Shown here in pieces: positions 56,305 through 64,000 of a DNA stretch of 64,000 bases. Below the pieces are notes generated by a model, which worked only from the letters and a program-made list of their open reading frames with translations, did no database searches and had not been told where the DNA came from. Each line of letters opens with the position of its first letter. Position 1 is the first letter of the stretch. The stretch comes from Sphingomonas abietis (GTDB lineage Bacteria > Pseudomonadota > Alphaproteobacteria > Sphingomonadales > Sphingomonadaceae): positions 2,205,001-2,269,000 of the forward strand of contig NZ_CP115174.1 in NCBI RefSeq assembly GCF_027625475.1, read 5' to 3'. A program made the translations under genes and the position numbers.

Positions 56305-59300
56305 TCAGAACCGGAAACGTACACCGGCCGATGCCGACTCCTGATGGTCGTCGCTTCCGGTTTGCGACGCTGCATTGGCAAAAAAATCCAGACCACTTTC
56401 CAGGCGATAGTCGATGCCGCCGGACGCGGTGCCCACCAGCCGGGCGCGTGGGGCACCGGGCGCATCCAGGCCGAGACCGCCGCCGGCATACCCGGCCAGC
56501 GCATCGGTGTGAGCGCCCTCGATCTGGTAACGTACACCGAATGACACGAACGGACGGAACCGCGCAGCCGATGCCGCGCTGCGGCCGAATGAAACCGCGC
56601 CGTCTGTGAATCCTGCAACATGGCGGTCGTGCGAGACCGTCAGCGCAAAGGGGCTGCCACCAGTCTCGGACACGCCGCCGCGACTGGTACGGAGATAGGT
56701 CACGCCGAGCTGCGGGGTCACCGCCCAGTCACGTGGCAGGGCAATCTCGTAGCTCGCCTTCATGTCGCTGATCCAGCTGTGCAGGCCGTAGCGTCCCCTT
56801 GCCGAGCCCACCGGTAGGACGCGTGTCGTAGTCGCGCGGCTGCCGTCGTAGATGATCGCCGCGCTGAACCCAAAGCCGCTGGCCGTGTGCAGGCGGCCCT
56901 GCACACCCGCGACCGCGCCATTCGCCTTGGTGCGTGCCGCGAGCGCCCCGACCGTCTGGCGGTTGTTGATATAGCCGCCGAACGCACCCAAACTCCAGTT
57001 CGTGTCGCCATAGCCGATCCCGCTCAGGAAGCCGTATCCCTGGCTCCGCGCCGCCGATGTGCCGGCGCTTCGGTCTTCGTTGAGCTGGTGCCACTGCCCC
57101 AGCGTGGACGCCAACGTGTAGACATGCGCGCCCTCGCCGGTCGCAGCGAAGGATGGCCCGCGCGCCGCATCGACCAGGACCAGCGCGTTATCGACACCCA
57201 TCTGGGTCGCCGAGGCATAGGCCTCCGGCGTCAGGCGGGCAAAGGCCTGCGGGTTGGAGGCGCCTGTGCTGGTCAGCAGGGCCGGCAGCGCGTCGAACAA
57301 CGTGCTGGTCGAGGCCTGCGCTTCCAGCGTGGTGTTGGTATAGGCGATGCTGCGGCTGACCTGCGGGCCGAAGCCGCCGCTGTCGAGGAACTTGCCCAGC
57401 AGGTCGATTTCGTTGCCGCGCTGGACGACGAAGCCGAACAGGTCGGCCGGTTTGAGGACTGTCGTGTAGCCGCCGGTGATCCCGCCCGTCGCGGAGATCA
57501 GCGTGTATGCCGTGCCGGGCCGGAGCGTGCCGACCTCGACGAGCTGAAGCGTAGAGCCGGCGCCGATCGCAACGCTGCCGTTGACCATCAACTTGTCCGA
57601 AACGGCCGAAGACAGCTCGAACAGCGACGTGGAGCCGCTGGCGAGAGTGACGTTGCCGTTGACCGTCATCGTTCCCAGCGACGCACCCGGGCTGAGCGTG
57701 CCAGCGATGGTCACGTTGCCGTTGACGGTGCCCGCCGAGCCGAAGGTCGCGCCCTGGCTGACCTGGATTTGCGACGCGGTGATGATCGATCCAGCCTGGC
57801 CGACGAGGCGACCGCCCGTCAAGCCGAGCCCGGTGAACGCGGCGGTGCCGGAGATCTGCGCAGAGCCGGCTGACTGACTGTAGGTCTCGACATTGCTGAT
57901 GTTGCCGAACATGACCGGCGCGCCATCGCTGCCCCCCGAAACGACGAGAATATCATTGCCCGCGCCGCCGTCCACCGAGCCATTGAAGCCGCCGGCGATG
58001 GTGAAGCGGTTGTCGCCCGCTCCGAATTGAACCTGATTCGCGGTCAACGAGCCGCCCGCCGCGACGACGATGTCGGTGTCGCTGGTGACGGTGCTGAAGG
58101 CCTGGGCGCCACTGAGCGTCAGCTGCCCGGTTCCTTCCGCCGCCAGCGTCTCGAAGCCGATGAGCGTGCCCGCAGCGAGTGTACGGCTGCCGGCGAGTTC
58201 GACGGTGGCGGTGTTAATGCCGGCTCCGCCATTGATTGTGCCGGCTAGCGTGCCGCCCGCGGCGAGCCAAAAATTGTCGTTGCCATCGCCAAGGTCGACT
58301 GCGCCAGCGAGCGTGCCGCCGTTCGCCACTGTCAACGATTGGTCGCCCGCGCCGAACGAGAGCGTCGTGCCGGGGCTGCCAAGCGTGCCGGTGACGGTGA
58401 GCGCATTGCCAGCCAGCAACACGGTCCCGAAATTGGTTGCCGTGCCCGACAGGCTGACCGGCGCTGTCGCCGTGAAGCGCAGCGTATTATTACCTGTCCC
58501 GCCGTCATAGCTTCCCGCCGCGTGCGTGGTGCCGAGCGCCAGCGTGTCGTCGCCGCCACCCAGCGAAACATTGGCGATGTCGCCGTCAACCACCAGCGTT
58601 TCGGCCGCGTCGGTTCCGGTCACGGTGCCGACGGAGTGGCCACCGAGCGAAAGGTTGAGGCTGTTGCCGCCCAGTGCGATCGACTGGAAGTTCTGGTCCA
58701 GCACCAGCGACAGCGTGCCGCTACCCTGCAGAGCGAGCCGCTCGAAGCCCGTGCGCTGGCCGATGCCGGTACGGTTGCCGGCCAGCACCACCGTGTAAAG
58801 ATCATTGCCCGCGCCGCCGTCAACCGTGCCCGCGACGCTGCTGCCAACGCCCTCGACGAACTGATCGTCGCCATCTCCCAGCGAGACCGATCCCGAGATC
58901 GCGCCATTGTTGACCAGCAGGTCGTTGCCGCCGCCCAGCGCGACCGAGCCGGTAATAGTGCCATTGTTGACCACCGTCTCGGCCGCGTCGCTGCCAGTGA
59001 TCGTGGTCGCGCCGTCACTGCCCAGCGTTTGACCGGCTGCGACAGTGAGGCTGCCGCCGGTGACGCCGATCGTGTCGGAATGAAAATTGCCGGTATAGAT
59101 GACGTTGCCGTTGCCAACCTGATTGAAGCGCTGGAAATTGACGAACTGATCGCCGTTCACCGTGCCGCCGCCGGACGCATCGATGATCAGCGAGTTGAGC
59201 CCCTCGCCACCATCCACTGTGCCGGTAACGGTCGCGCTCGCCTGTTCCAGGAAGCTATCGTCGCCGGCGCCGAGGAAAACGTCGCCGGCGATCGTACCGC

Positions 59301-62300
59301 GGTTTTCGACCGTATCGTTACCGGCGCCGAGCGATATCGACCCGATGATGGTGCCGGTGTTGACGATCTTGTCCGCAGTATCGCCATAGCTCTGGATCGC
59401 GCCGGCGAGGTAGGTCGTGCCGTTCTGCACACCCAGATAGTCGTCATCGGCCAGTGTAGTACCGGTGCCGCCCCGGATCGTACCCGCATTGGTGAGGTCG
59501 AGCGCCATCCCGTTGGTGATGATCGCGGTGGACAGCGCCCCGGTCGCCTCGATCAAGCCGGTGCCAGCGTTGGCGATATGGGCGACGCCGTCACCATAGA
59601 CGCCGATGGCTGAGGCCGGCACGGTAGAGGACGGAAAATAGGGGTTGCCCGGCTGGGGCGCGATGCCGCCAGCATTGGCACGGATCGTGCCAGAATTGGT
59701 AACGGTGACGCTGCTCTTGCCGACGCTGCCGTCGGTGACGGCGTCGTTGATGCCGATACTCACGGCTGTCCCGCCCGCAGTGCCCGTCTCGATCATGCCG
59801 CTATTGTCGAGCGTTACCGAGCTGGGCAGCAGTCCGGCATAATTGTTGATCGACAGCGACACCGCCGTGCCGCTCGCGGTGATCGTGCCCGTGTTGGTCA
59901 TGGCGATGGACGGCGTCGCCATGACTGACGAGGACGCTGCGGGGCCAGCACTGCTGGTGTTGATTGCCGCATAGACCCCGCCACCTGTGATTTTCCCGTC
60001 GTTGGCGATCGCAATCTCGTCCTGCGTGTCCAGGTTGACCGTCAATTGGCTTCCGTCGTTCGCGATCGTTCCGCTGTTGGTAAATTCGAGCGCAGAACTC
60101 TGGCTGATCAAAATCGCGGAGTCCTCGAGCATATCTCCGCCAATCGTGCCGCTGTTGGCAAAGCGCTGGGTTGCGCCGAAAAAGCCGCCCGCGATCGTGC
60201 CTTGGTTCGTAAAGGCTGCCACCGCATAATCGTAGGTCGGAAGGATCGCACCCGAATAGGGAATGCCCGTCGTCACCATCCCATTGATCGTGGCCTGGTT
60301 GATGACACTGCCGTCGCCGCCGATGTAGACTCGGCCGGCAAAGGGATTCGTCGCGGTTATCATCGCGACGGTTCCGATCCCGGCGGCTTGGACCAGCGCG
60401 TCCTCGAAGTTGATGACGTTTGCTTCGCCGTCTAGCGCGACGATCCCGCTGCTGTTCAGAACATGGCCGAACGTGTCCTCACCGTCGCCGCCGTCTACTA
60501 TACCAGAGACACCCGTCCCCGTACCGGTCTCCACGAATAGATCGGAAGCCGCCCCGAAGGTCACGTTGCCGGTGACCGTGCCGCCATCGGCGAGATAGGC
60601 CGTGTTGCCGTAGGAATATTGATAAGACGAGATATCGCCCACAATGGCGCCTCGGTTGATGATCGCCCCGCCCGACGAGACGTCGACCGCGGTGACGCCG
60701 CTGATCGTTCCAGTCGTCTCATTGGTCAGCGTCGCGCCATAGCCGCCCAACTGGACGGCGGTGGCTTGGCGGCTCTCAATCAACCCGCTGTTGACGATCG
60801 AGCCGGCCTGATAAAAAGCGCTCTGAACGGCGGTGCCGTCCACCTGGATCGTTCCGCTGTTCTGCAAGGTGTCGAAATAGGCCACGCCGACAGCACCGGA
60901 GCCCGGTGTATCGGTGATCGTACCCGCGTTGACGACATTTTGGGCATCGCTGATTCCGACACCGCCGCCCGCCAGCGTGATTGTTCCATTATTGGTGACG
61001 TTATGCCCGTTCAAGATGGCGATGGCCGGAAAATAGCTGCCTGCGGCGTTACTGGTCGCGATCGTGCCGTTATTGGTAACGTCAGCGGTTCCGGCGTTGA
61101 TCGCGTAAAGTTGATTATAGCTGTAACCCTGCGCCCCGATTGTTAGGCTGAGCATACCATCGTTGACGATGGATAGTGCCTGAGCAGGCCCTGCAACACC
61201 CAGGGTCAGCTGATCCGCGGTCGGGATCGTCGCATCAATGAGCGTATGATCGCTGGTCGCGATGGAGCCGTTTAGCGTCACCGTGCCGTTGCCGGTCAGC
61301 CCGATCGCGGTGATGATCGGGGTGGGAGCGGTCAGTGTGAGTTGGGCATTGTTGTCGAGCTCGTAGGCGAGCGCCTCAAAGCTGGTTGGGAGCGTCAGGG
61401 CTGCGGCGGCATCGGCTTTCACGCGATAGCGTAACGTATTGTAGCCGGTGCCGGCATCGACTCCGCCCGTCGCCCCGGCGAAGGGTCGGCTCGAGTCGGT
61501 CCCGAGATTGACCACCAGCTGGTCGTCCCCTCCGCCCAAGCTGACGGCGCCGTTCACCGTGCCGCCCGCGTCGACGAAGATGTCATCGGACGAGTCGAAG
61601 CCGGACGTGGAGGCGAGATTGACGTCGCCGTTGATCGTGCCTGCGTTCACTACTCGAACTGAATATCCGACGTTGCCGACGCCGGTCCCGCCCGTGACTG
61701 TTCCGCCGGCGGCGTTGATCAGTGTTCCCGAATAGCCGAGCGCGACACCGGTTGCCCCGCCCGTGATCGTGCCGCTGTTGGTGAGCGTACCGGAAAGGTT
61801 CACACCCGTTGTCGCACCGCTGATCGTGCCGCTGTTGGTCGATGCGGCGTAATAATAGGAGCTATTGATCGCCGCGCCGATCCCGCCCGTCGAACCAATG
61901 ACGCCGCTGTTGGCCAGGGTGCCATATGCCACCGTAGCAGCAGTCCCTGTAGCGGCGATGGTGCCGCTGTTCGTCAAGGTCGAGGCTGCCTGCGCCCCTG
62001 CACCGCCAATGGCTGTGATCGTCCCGATATTGATCAGCTCGGTGGGCGAACTCACCGCGAATTGGCTGGTCGCCGAGAGGTTGGCGGTGATGCTGGCCTG
62101 ATTGGTGAAGGACAGGACCGAGCCGGTCGGCGTCGCGACCACGGCGGGTCCGTTTGTGGACAGGTTGGCCATGTTAACGACGCTACCATAGCCACTGAGC
62201 GCGATGCCGCCGGTACTGGCAAATGCAGGCGACAAGGTAATGGTTGCGTTGTTGCTGAGATCGACCCCCAGCAGCTCGAAGTTGGTTGGCAGCGCGACCG

Positions 62301-63417
62301 CGCCGAAGGTGGCGTCACTGCTGACGGCGATCGACAGCGTGTCCGTCCCCGCTCCCCCGTCAATGGCGCCCGTGATCGAGGAGATCCGGCCCGTGGCAGA
62401 GTCGAACGTCGCCAGCAACGTGTCATTGCCGGCGCCGAGCGTCAGATCGCCGTTGATCATGCCCTGGCGCGTGTCGATTACACTGTCCTGTCCAGCCGCT
62501 GCGGTCGATATAACCGACCCATTGATCGTGCCGGCATTGGTGAGCGATAGGGGGCCGCTCGTATTGATCGCTGTGCCGCCGCCGCCGAGGATGGCGCCGC
62601 CTGCATTGGTGACGTAAAGCGCGCCCGTCCCGCTCAGTGTGGCCGCCTGCCCGCTGGAGACGATCCGGCCCGTGTTGGCGATATACGCGCCAGATATGCT
62701 GGTCGCGATCGCAGCGTTGCCCCCGCCATCGACTGTGCCGGCGTTGTTGACCGCGCTTATGCCCCCCGACATGCCGCCGACGAACCCAGTTGCCTCGTTG
62801 GTGATCGACAGGAACCCGGCGAAGCCGCCGACCGGTACGGGAGCGACCAAGGCCGGCCCTGCCGTACCAGTCAGCGTTCCTGCATTGTCCATCGATACGC
62901 TGACATAGCCGTTGGGATTGCTCGGATCACGCGACACCGAAAGCGCCTGGGAACCCGTGACGGTGGCGCCGGCTGCGACGTTGATCGTCGCACTCGCGGA
63001 GGGATAGATGGTCATCGAGCTTCCGGGCGTGCAGTAGCTGACGGACGCGAACGCGTAGGGGTCGCAAGGCGCAGATGTCGGAGGCCCCGCTATCACCGCG
63101 ATACCGGCTTTACCGGCGCCGTCGACCATACCGTCAATCGTCAAAACATCGTAGCTGGAGCTGACGGTAATGGCTGCCATGGCAGCCCCCGGATTCAAGG
63201 TCGCCCCCTGTGCCGCGACGACTTGTGTGTTGAACGTGTTCACGACCAGGCCGTTCGTATTGGTGCCGCTACAGTTGGTGGTCCCGTTTTCTTGGGTCGG
63301 ATCCGGCGTGCACTGCGCGTGTGAAGCCGTCGGGAAGAAGAGTCCACATGCCAATGTGCTGGTGCCGATTGCGAGCGACAAACGGCAACGACGCACCGAT
63401 GGCGTTAAACGGATCAT
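56305..63417 (-). CDS. Giant autotransporter (type Va) with beta-helix passenger
   Basis: A 2370-residue protein. It begins with a signal peptide (LACGLFFPTASHAQC). The passenger of about 2000 residues is built of short repeats of the form NSGTI/NAGTI and of G-D/N-D modules (GGGNDLLVNNG, GDGDDQFVEG), which predict a right-handed beta-helix. A linker (LSPGASLGTMTVNGNVTL) leads to a C-terminal barrel of about 280 residues ending ASAGVRFRF. GGGGA lies 8 nt before the ATG. Likely surface exposed and used in adhesion or aggregation. The 272 bp upstream holds no gene, only a small stem CTCCG-CGAA-CGGAG (63603-63616). Confidence 0.92.
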   Translation of the reverse strand: MIRLTPSVRRCRLSLAIGTSTLACGLFFPTASHAQCTPDPTQENGTTNCSGTNTNGLVVNTFNTQVVAAQGATLNPGAAMAAITVSSSYDVLTIDGMVDGAGKAGIAVIAGPPTSAPCDPYAFASVSYCTPGSSMTIYPSASATINVAAGATVTGSQALSVSRDPSNPNGYVSVSMDNAGTLTGTAGPALVAPVPVGGFAGFLSITNEATGFVGGMSGGISAVNNAGTVDGGGNAAIATSISGAYIANTGRIVSSGQAATLSGTGALYVTNAGGAILGGGGTAINTSGPLSLTNAGTINGSVISTAAAGQDSVIDTRQGMINGDLTLGAGNDTLLATFDSATGRISSITGAIDGGAGTDTLSIAVSSDATFGAVALPTNFELLGVDLSNNATITLSPAFASTGGIALSGYGSVVNMANLSTNGPAVVATPTGSVLSFTNQASITANLSATSQFAVSSPTELINIGTITAIGGAGAQAASTLTNSGTIAATGTAATVAYGTLANSGVIGSTGGIGAAINSSYYYAASTNSGTISGATTGVNLSGTLTNSGTITGGATGVALGYSGTLINAAGGTVTGGTGVGNVGYSVRVVNAGTINGDVNLASTSGFDSSDDIFVDAGGTVNGAVSLGGGDDQLVVNLGTDSSRPFAGATGGVDAGTGYNTLRYRVKADAAAALTLPTSFEALAYELDNNAQLTLTAPTPIITAIGLTGNGTVTLNGSIATSDHTLIDATIPTADQLTLGVAGPAQALSIVNDGMLSLTIGAQGYSYNQLYAINAGTADVTNNGTIATSNAAGSYFPAIAILNGHNVTNNGTITLAGGGVGISDAQNVVNAGTITDTPGSGAVGVAYFDTLQNSGTIQVDGTAVQSAFYQAGSIVNSGLIESRQATAVQLGGYGATLTNETTGTISGVTAVDVSSGGAIINRGAIVGDISSYQYSYGNTAYLADGGTVTGNVTFGAASDLFVETGTGTGVSGIVDGGDGEDTFGHVLNSSGIVALDGEANVINFEDALVQAAGIGTVAMITATNPFAGRVYIGGDGSVINQATINGMVTTGIPYSGAILPTYDYAVAAFTNQGTIAGGFFGATQRFANSGTIGGDMLEDSAILISQSSALEFTNSGTIANDGSQLTVNLDTQDEIAIANDGKITGGGVYAAINTSSAGPAASSSVMATPSIAMTNTGTITASGTAVSLSINNYAGLLPSSVTLDNSGMIETGTAGGTAVSIGINDAVTDGSVGKSSVTVTNSGTIRANAGGIAPQPGNPYFPSSTVPASAIGVYGDGVAHIANAGTGLIEATGALSTAIITNGMALDLTNAGTIRGGTGTTLADDDYLGVQNGTTYLAGAIQSYGDTADKIVNTGTIIGSISLGAGNDTVENRGTIAGDVFLGAGDDSFLEQASATVTGTVDGGEGLNSLIIDASGGGTVNGDQFVNFQRFNQVGNGNVIYTGNFHSDTIGVTGGSLTVAAGQTLGSDGATTITGSDAAETVVNNGTITGSVALGGGNDLLVNNGAISGSVSLGDGDDQFVEGVGSSVAGTVDGGAGNDLYTVVLAGNRTGIGQRTGFERLALQGSGTLSLVLDQNFQSIALGGNSLNLSLGGHSVGTVTGTDAAETLVVDGDIANVSLGGGDDTLALGTTHAAGSYDGGTGNNTLRFTATAPVSLSGTATNFGTVLLAGNALTVTGTLGSPGTTLSFGAGDQSLTVANGGTLAGAVDLGDGNDNFWLAAGGTLAGTINGGAGINTATVELAGSRTLAAGTLIGFETLAAEGTGQLTLSGAQAFSTVTSDTDIVVAAGGSLTANQVQFGAGDNRFTIAGGFNGSVDGGAGNDILVVSGGSDGAPVMFGNISNVETYSQSAGSAQISGTAAFTGLGLTGGRLVGQAGSIITASQIQVSQGATFGSAGTVNGNVTIAGTLSPGASLGTMTVNGNVTLASGSTSLFELSSAVSDKLMVNGSVAIGAGSTLQLVEVGTLRPGTAYTLISATGGITGGYTTVLKPADLFGFVVQRGNEIDLLGKFLDSGGFGPQVSRSIAYTNTTLEAQASTSTLFDALPALLTSTGASNPQAFARLTPEAYASATQMGVDNALVLVDAARGPSFAATGEGAHVYTLASTLGQWHQLNEDRSAGTSAARSQGYGFLSGIGYGDTNWSLGAFGGYINNRQTVGALAARTKANGAVAGVQGRLHTASGFGFSAAIIYDGSRATTTRVLPVGSARGRYGLHSWISDMKASYEIALPRDWAVTPQLGVTYLRTSRGGVSETGGSPFALTVSHDRHVAGFTDGAVSFGRSAASAARFRPFVSFGVRYQIEGAHTDALAGYAGGGLGLDAPGAPRARLVGTASGGIDYRLESGLDFFANAASQTGSDDHQESASAGVRFRF

Positions 63418-63689
63418 ATTGGCAGTCCCCTATTCCGGCCGGATGGCCGCCCCTACTTTTCCTCTGAGCAAATCCGATTGGGCTGTCCAGCACCGATCTT
63501 CGCCGGGCACGGCATGCAATCCGACTTATCGCCATCTATCGTCTTAAAATTGCCAAGCATTGATTGTAGGATTTTCGCACGGCGGCATCGTAAAAATCGG
63601 TCTCCGCGAACGGAGGTGTCTCAGTTTGAAATTGAAGGCGCCCGCTTCTTGCAAGGCCGCGCTTCGCGGGAGCCGGGGCTATCGCGTCA

Positions 63690-64000
63690 ATCTTAGCGAC
63701 GATACCCTCCATCGATCATAGGTGATCGGTGATCCCGGCCGCCATCGCGGGGGAGACGCGCAGCGTCTTATGGATGCGGCAAAAGTCGTAGAACGCGAAG
63801 TAAAGCGCCAACGCGCGGACGTGGTTTTCCAGCGTCTTGGAAAAACCGTTGGTAAGCCGGGGAAACCGACGCGTGACATCCGCGTGGTGAGGTTCTGGCG
63901 CTCAACATAGCTGGTCGAGGCGCGCGCGATATCGGGCTTGCCTTCACACGGATCATCATAGCGCCGATGCACGCGGCGGGGCTATGACGATCAGCTTCGT
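63690..64000 (-). pseudogene. Broken IS1-like DDE transposase (continues past window edge)
   Basis: Minus-strand pieces in three frames give the C-terminus of a transposase: RHSPAACIGAMMIRV (near 63960), KPDIARASTSYVERQNLTTR, then after a one-base loss RRFPRLTNGFSKTLENHVRA and LYFAFYDFCRIHKTLRVSPA, MAAGITDHL. A TGA at 63716-63718 replaces the usual Trp codon before SMEGIVAKIDA. With two frameshifts and a nonsense codon it is dead. Confidence 0.8.

Noticed and set aside
56887..62908. Many long plus-strand open frames opposite the autotransporter
   Set aside because: They arise because the repetitive Gly/Thr/Asn codons of the minus-strand gene lack stops in other frames. None has a ribosome site or a family match.
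56305..63417. CRISPR-like regularity in the autotransporter gene
   Set aside because: The repeats are degenerate, of variable length and keep the reading frame, as expected for beta-helix coding repeats, with no exact direct repeat and spacer pattern.

Overview
The window looks like a chromosomal segment of a high-GC alphaproteobacterium, most likely a sphingomonad (Sphingomonas or a close relative). Evidence is the two outer-membrane TonB-dependent receptors, the tryptophan-halogenase/DUF6445 partners beside a sugar receptor, the FixL/FixJ heme sensor pair, and small sphingomonad-type proteins. This is inference from protein families; there is no rRNA or marker gene. No tRNA, rRNA or CRISPR array was seen.

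Region 1 (1-6.9 kb) is an oxalate catabolism locus read leftwards: formyl-CoA:oxalate CoA-transferase (frc), oxalyl-CoA decarboxylase (oxc), a second CaiB/BaiF CoA-transferase like YfdE, a YoaK-type membrane protein, and the signal peptide of a secreted protein cut by the window edge. Divergent from frc is a lower-GC ThDP-enzyme homologue that has lost its cofactor motifs.

Region 2 (6.9-11.5 kb) is damaged DNA: an IS701-family element (6921-8351, CTAG target duplication, frameshifted transposase), an alcohol dehydrogenase remnant, a MaoC-Pta fusion that lost its start frame, and a PHA-synthase-like gene with an internal deletion that removes the catalytic Cys.

Region 3 (11.7-26.3 kb) looks like a low-oxygen/stress island. 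It holds a GNAT acetyltransferase, an L,D-transpeptidase, two UspA proteins, FixL, FixJ, an orphan receiver, a Crp/Fnr regulator, two small proteins (one Trp-rich), a second YoaK protein, phosphoketolase, two flavodoxin-fold reductases, a small kinase and a BON protein. A decayed acetyl-CoA hydrolase/CoA-transferase remnant follows. Phosphoketolase and Pta both work on acetyl-phosphate.

Region 4 (26.4-34 kb) holds a secreted protein, a FUSC/AaeB-type exporter, a BenM/CatM-like LysR regulator, an aldehyde dehydrogenase and a Zn alcohol dehydrogenase. Two near-identical promoter modules, each with an ATAC-N7-GTAT LysR site, precede the two transcription units. A frameshifted dps, an AlpA regulator and a serine-recombinase scrap follow.

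Region 5 (34.3-42.9 kb) has a flavin monooxygenase, then a two-component system, TonB receptor and histidine acid phosphatase in a tightly spaced same-strand series (probable phosphate-ester or phytate scavenging), then two small genes on the other strand.

Region 6 (43.3-55.8 kb) is an alpha-glucan locus: secreted alpha-amylase, LacI regulator, GH31 alpha-glucosidase, sugar-type TonB receptor, then two tryptophan-halogenase-like flavoproteins and a DUF6445 protein. Three matching GCAATCGATTGC-like operators sit before amylase, GH31 and the receptor.

Region 7 (56.3-64 kb) is a 2370-residue autotransporter and, at the edge, a broken IS1-like transposase.
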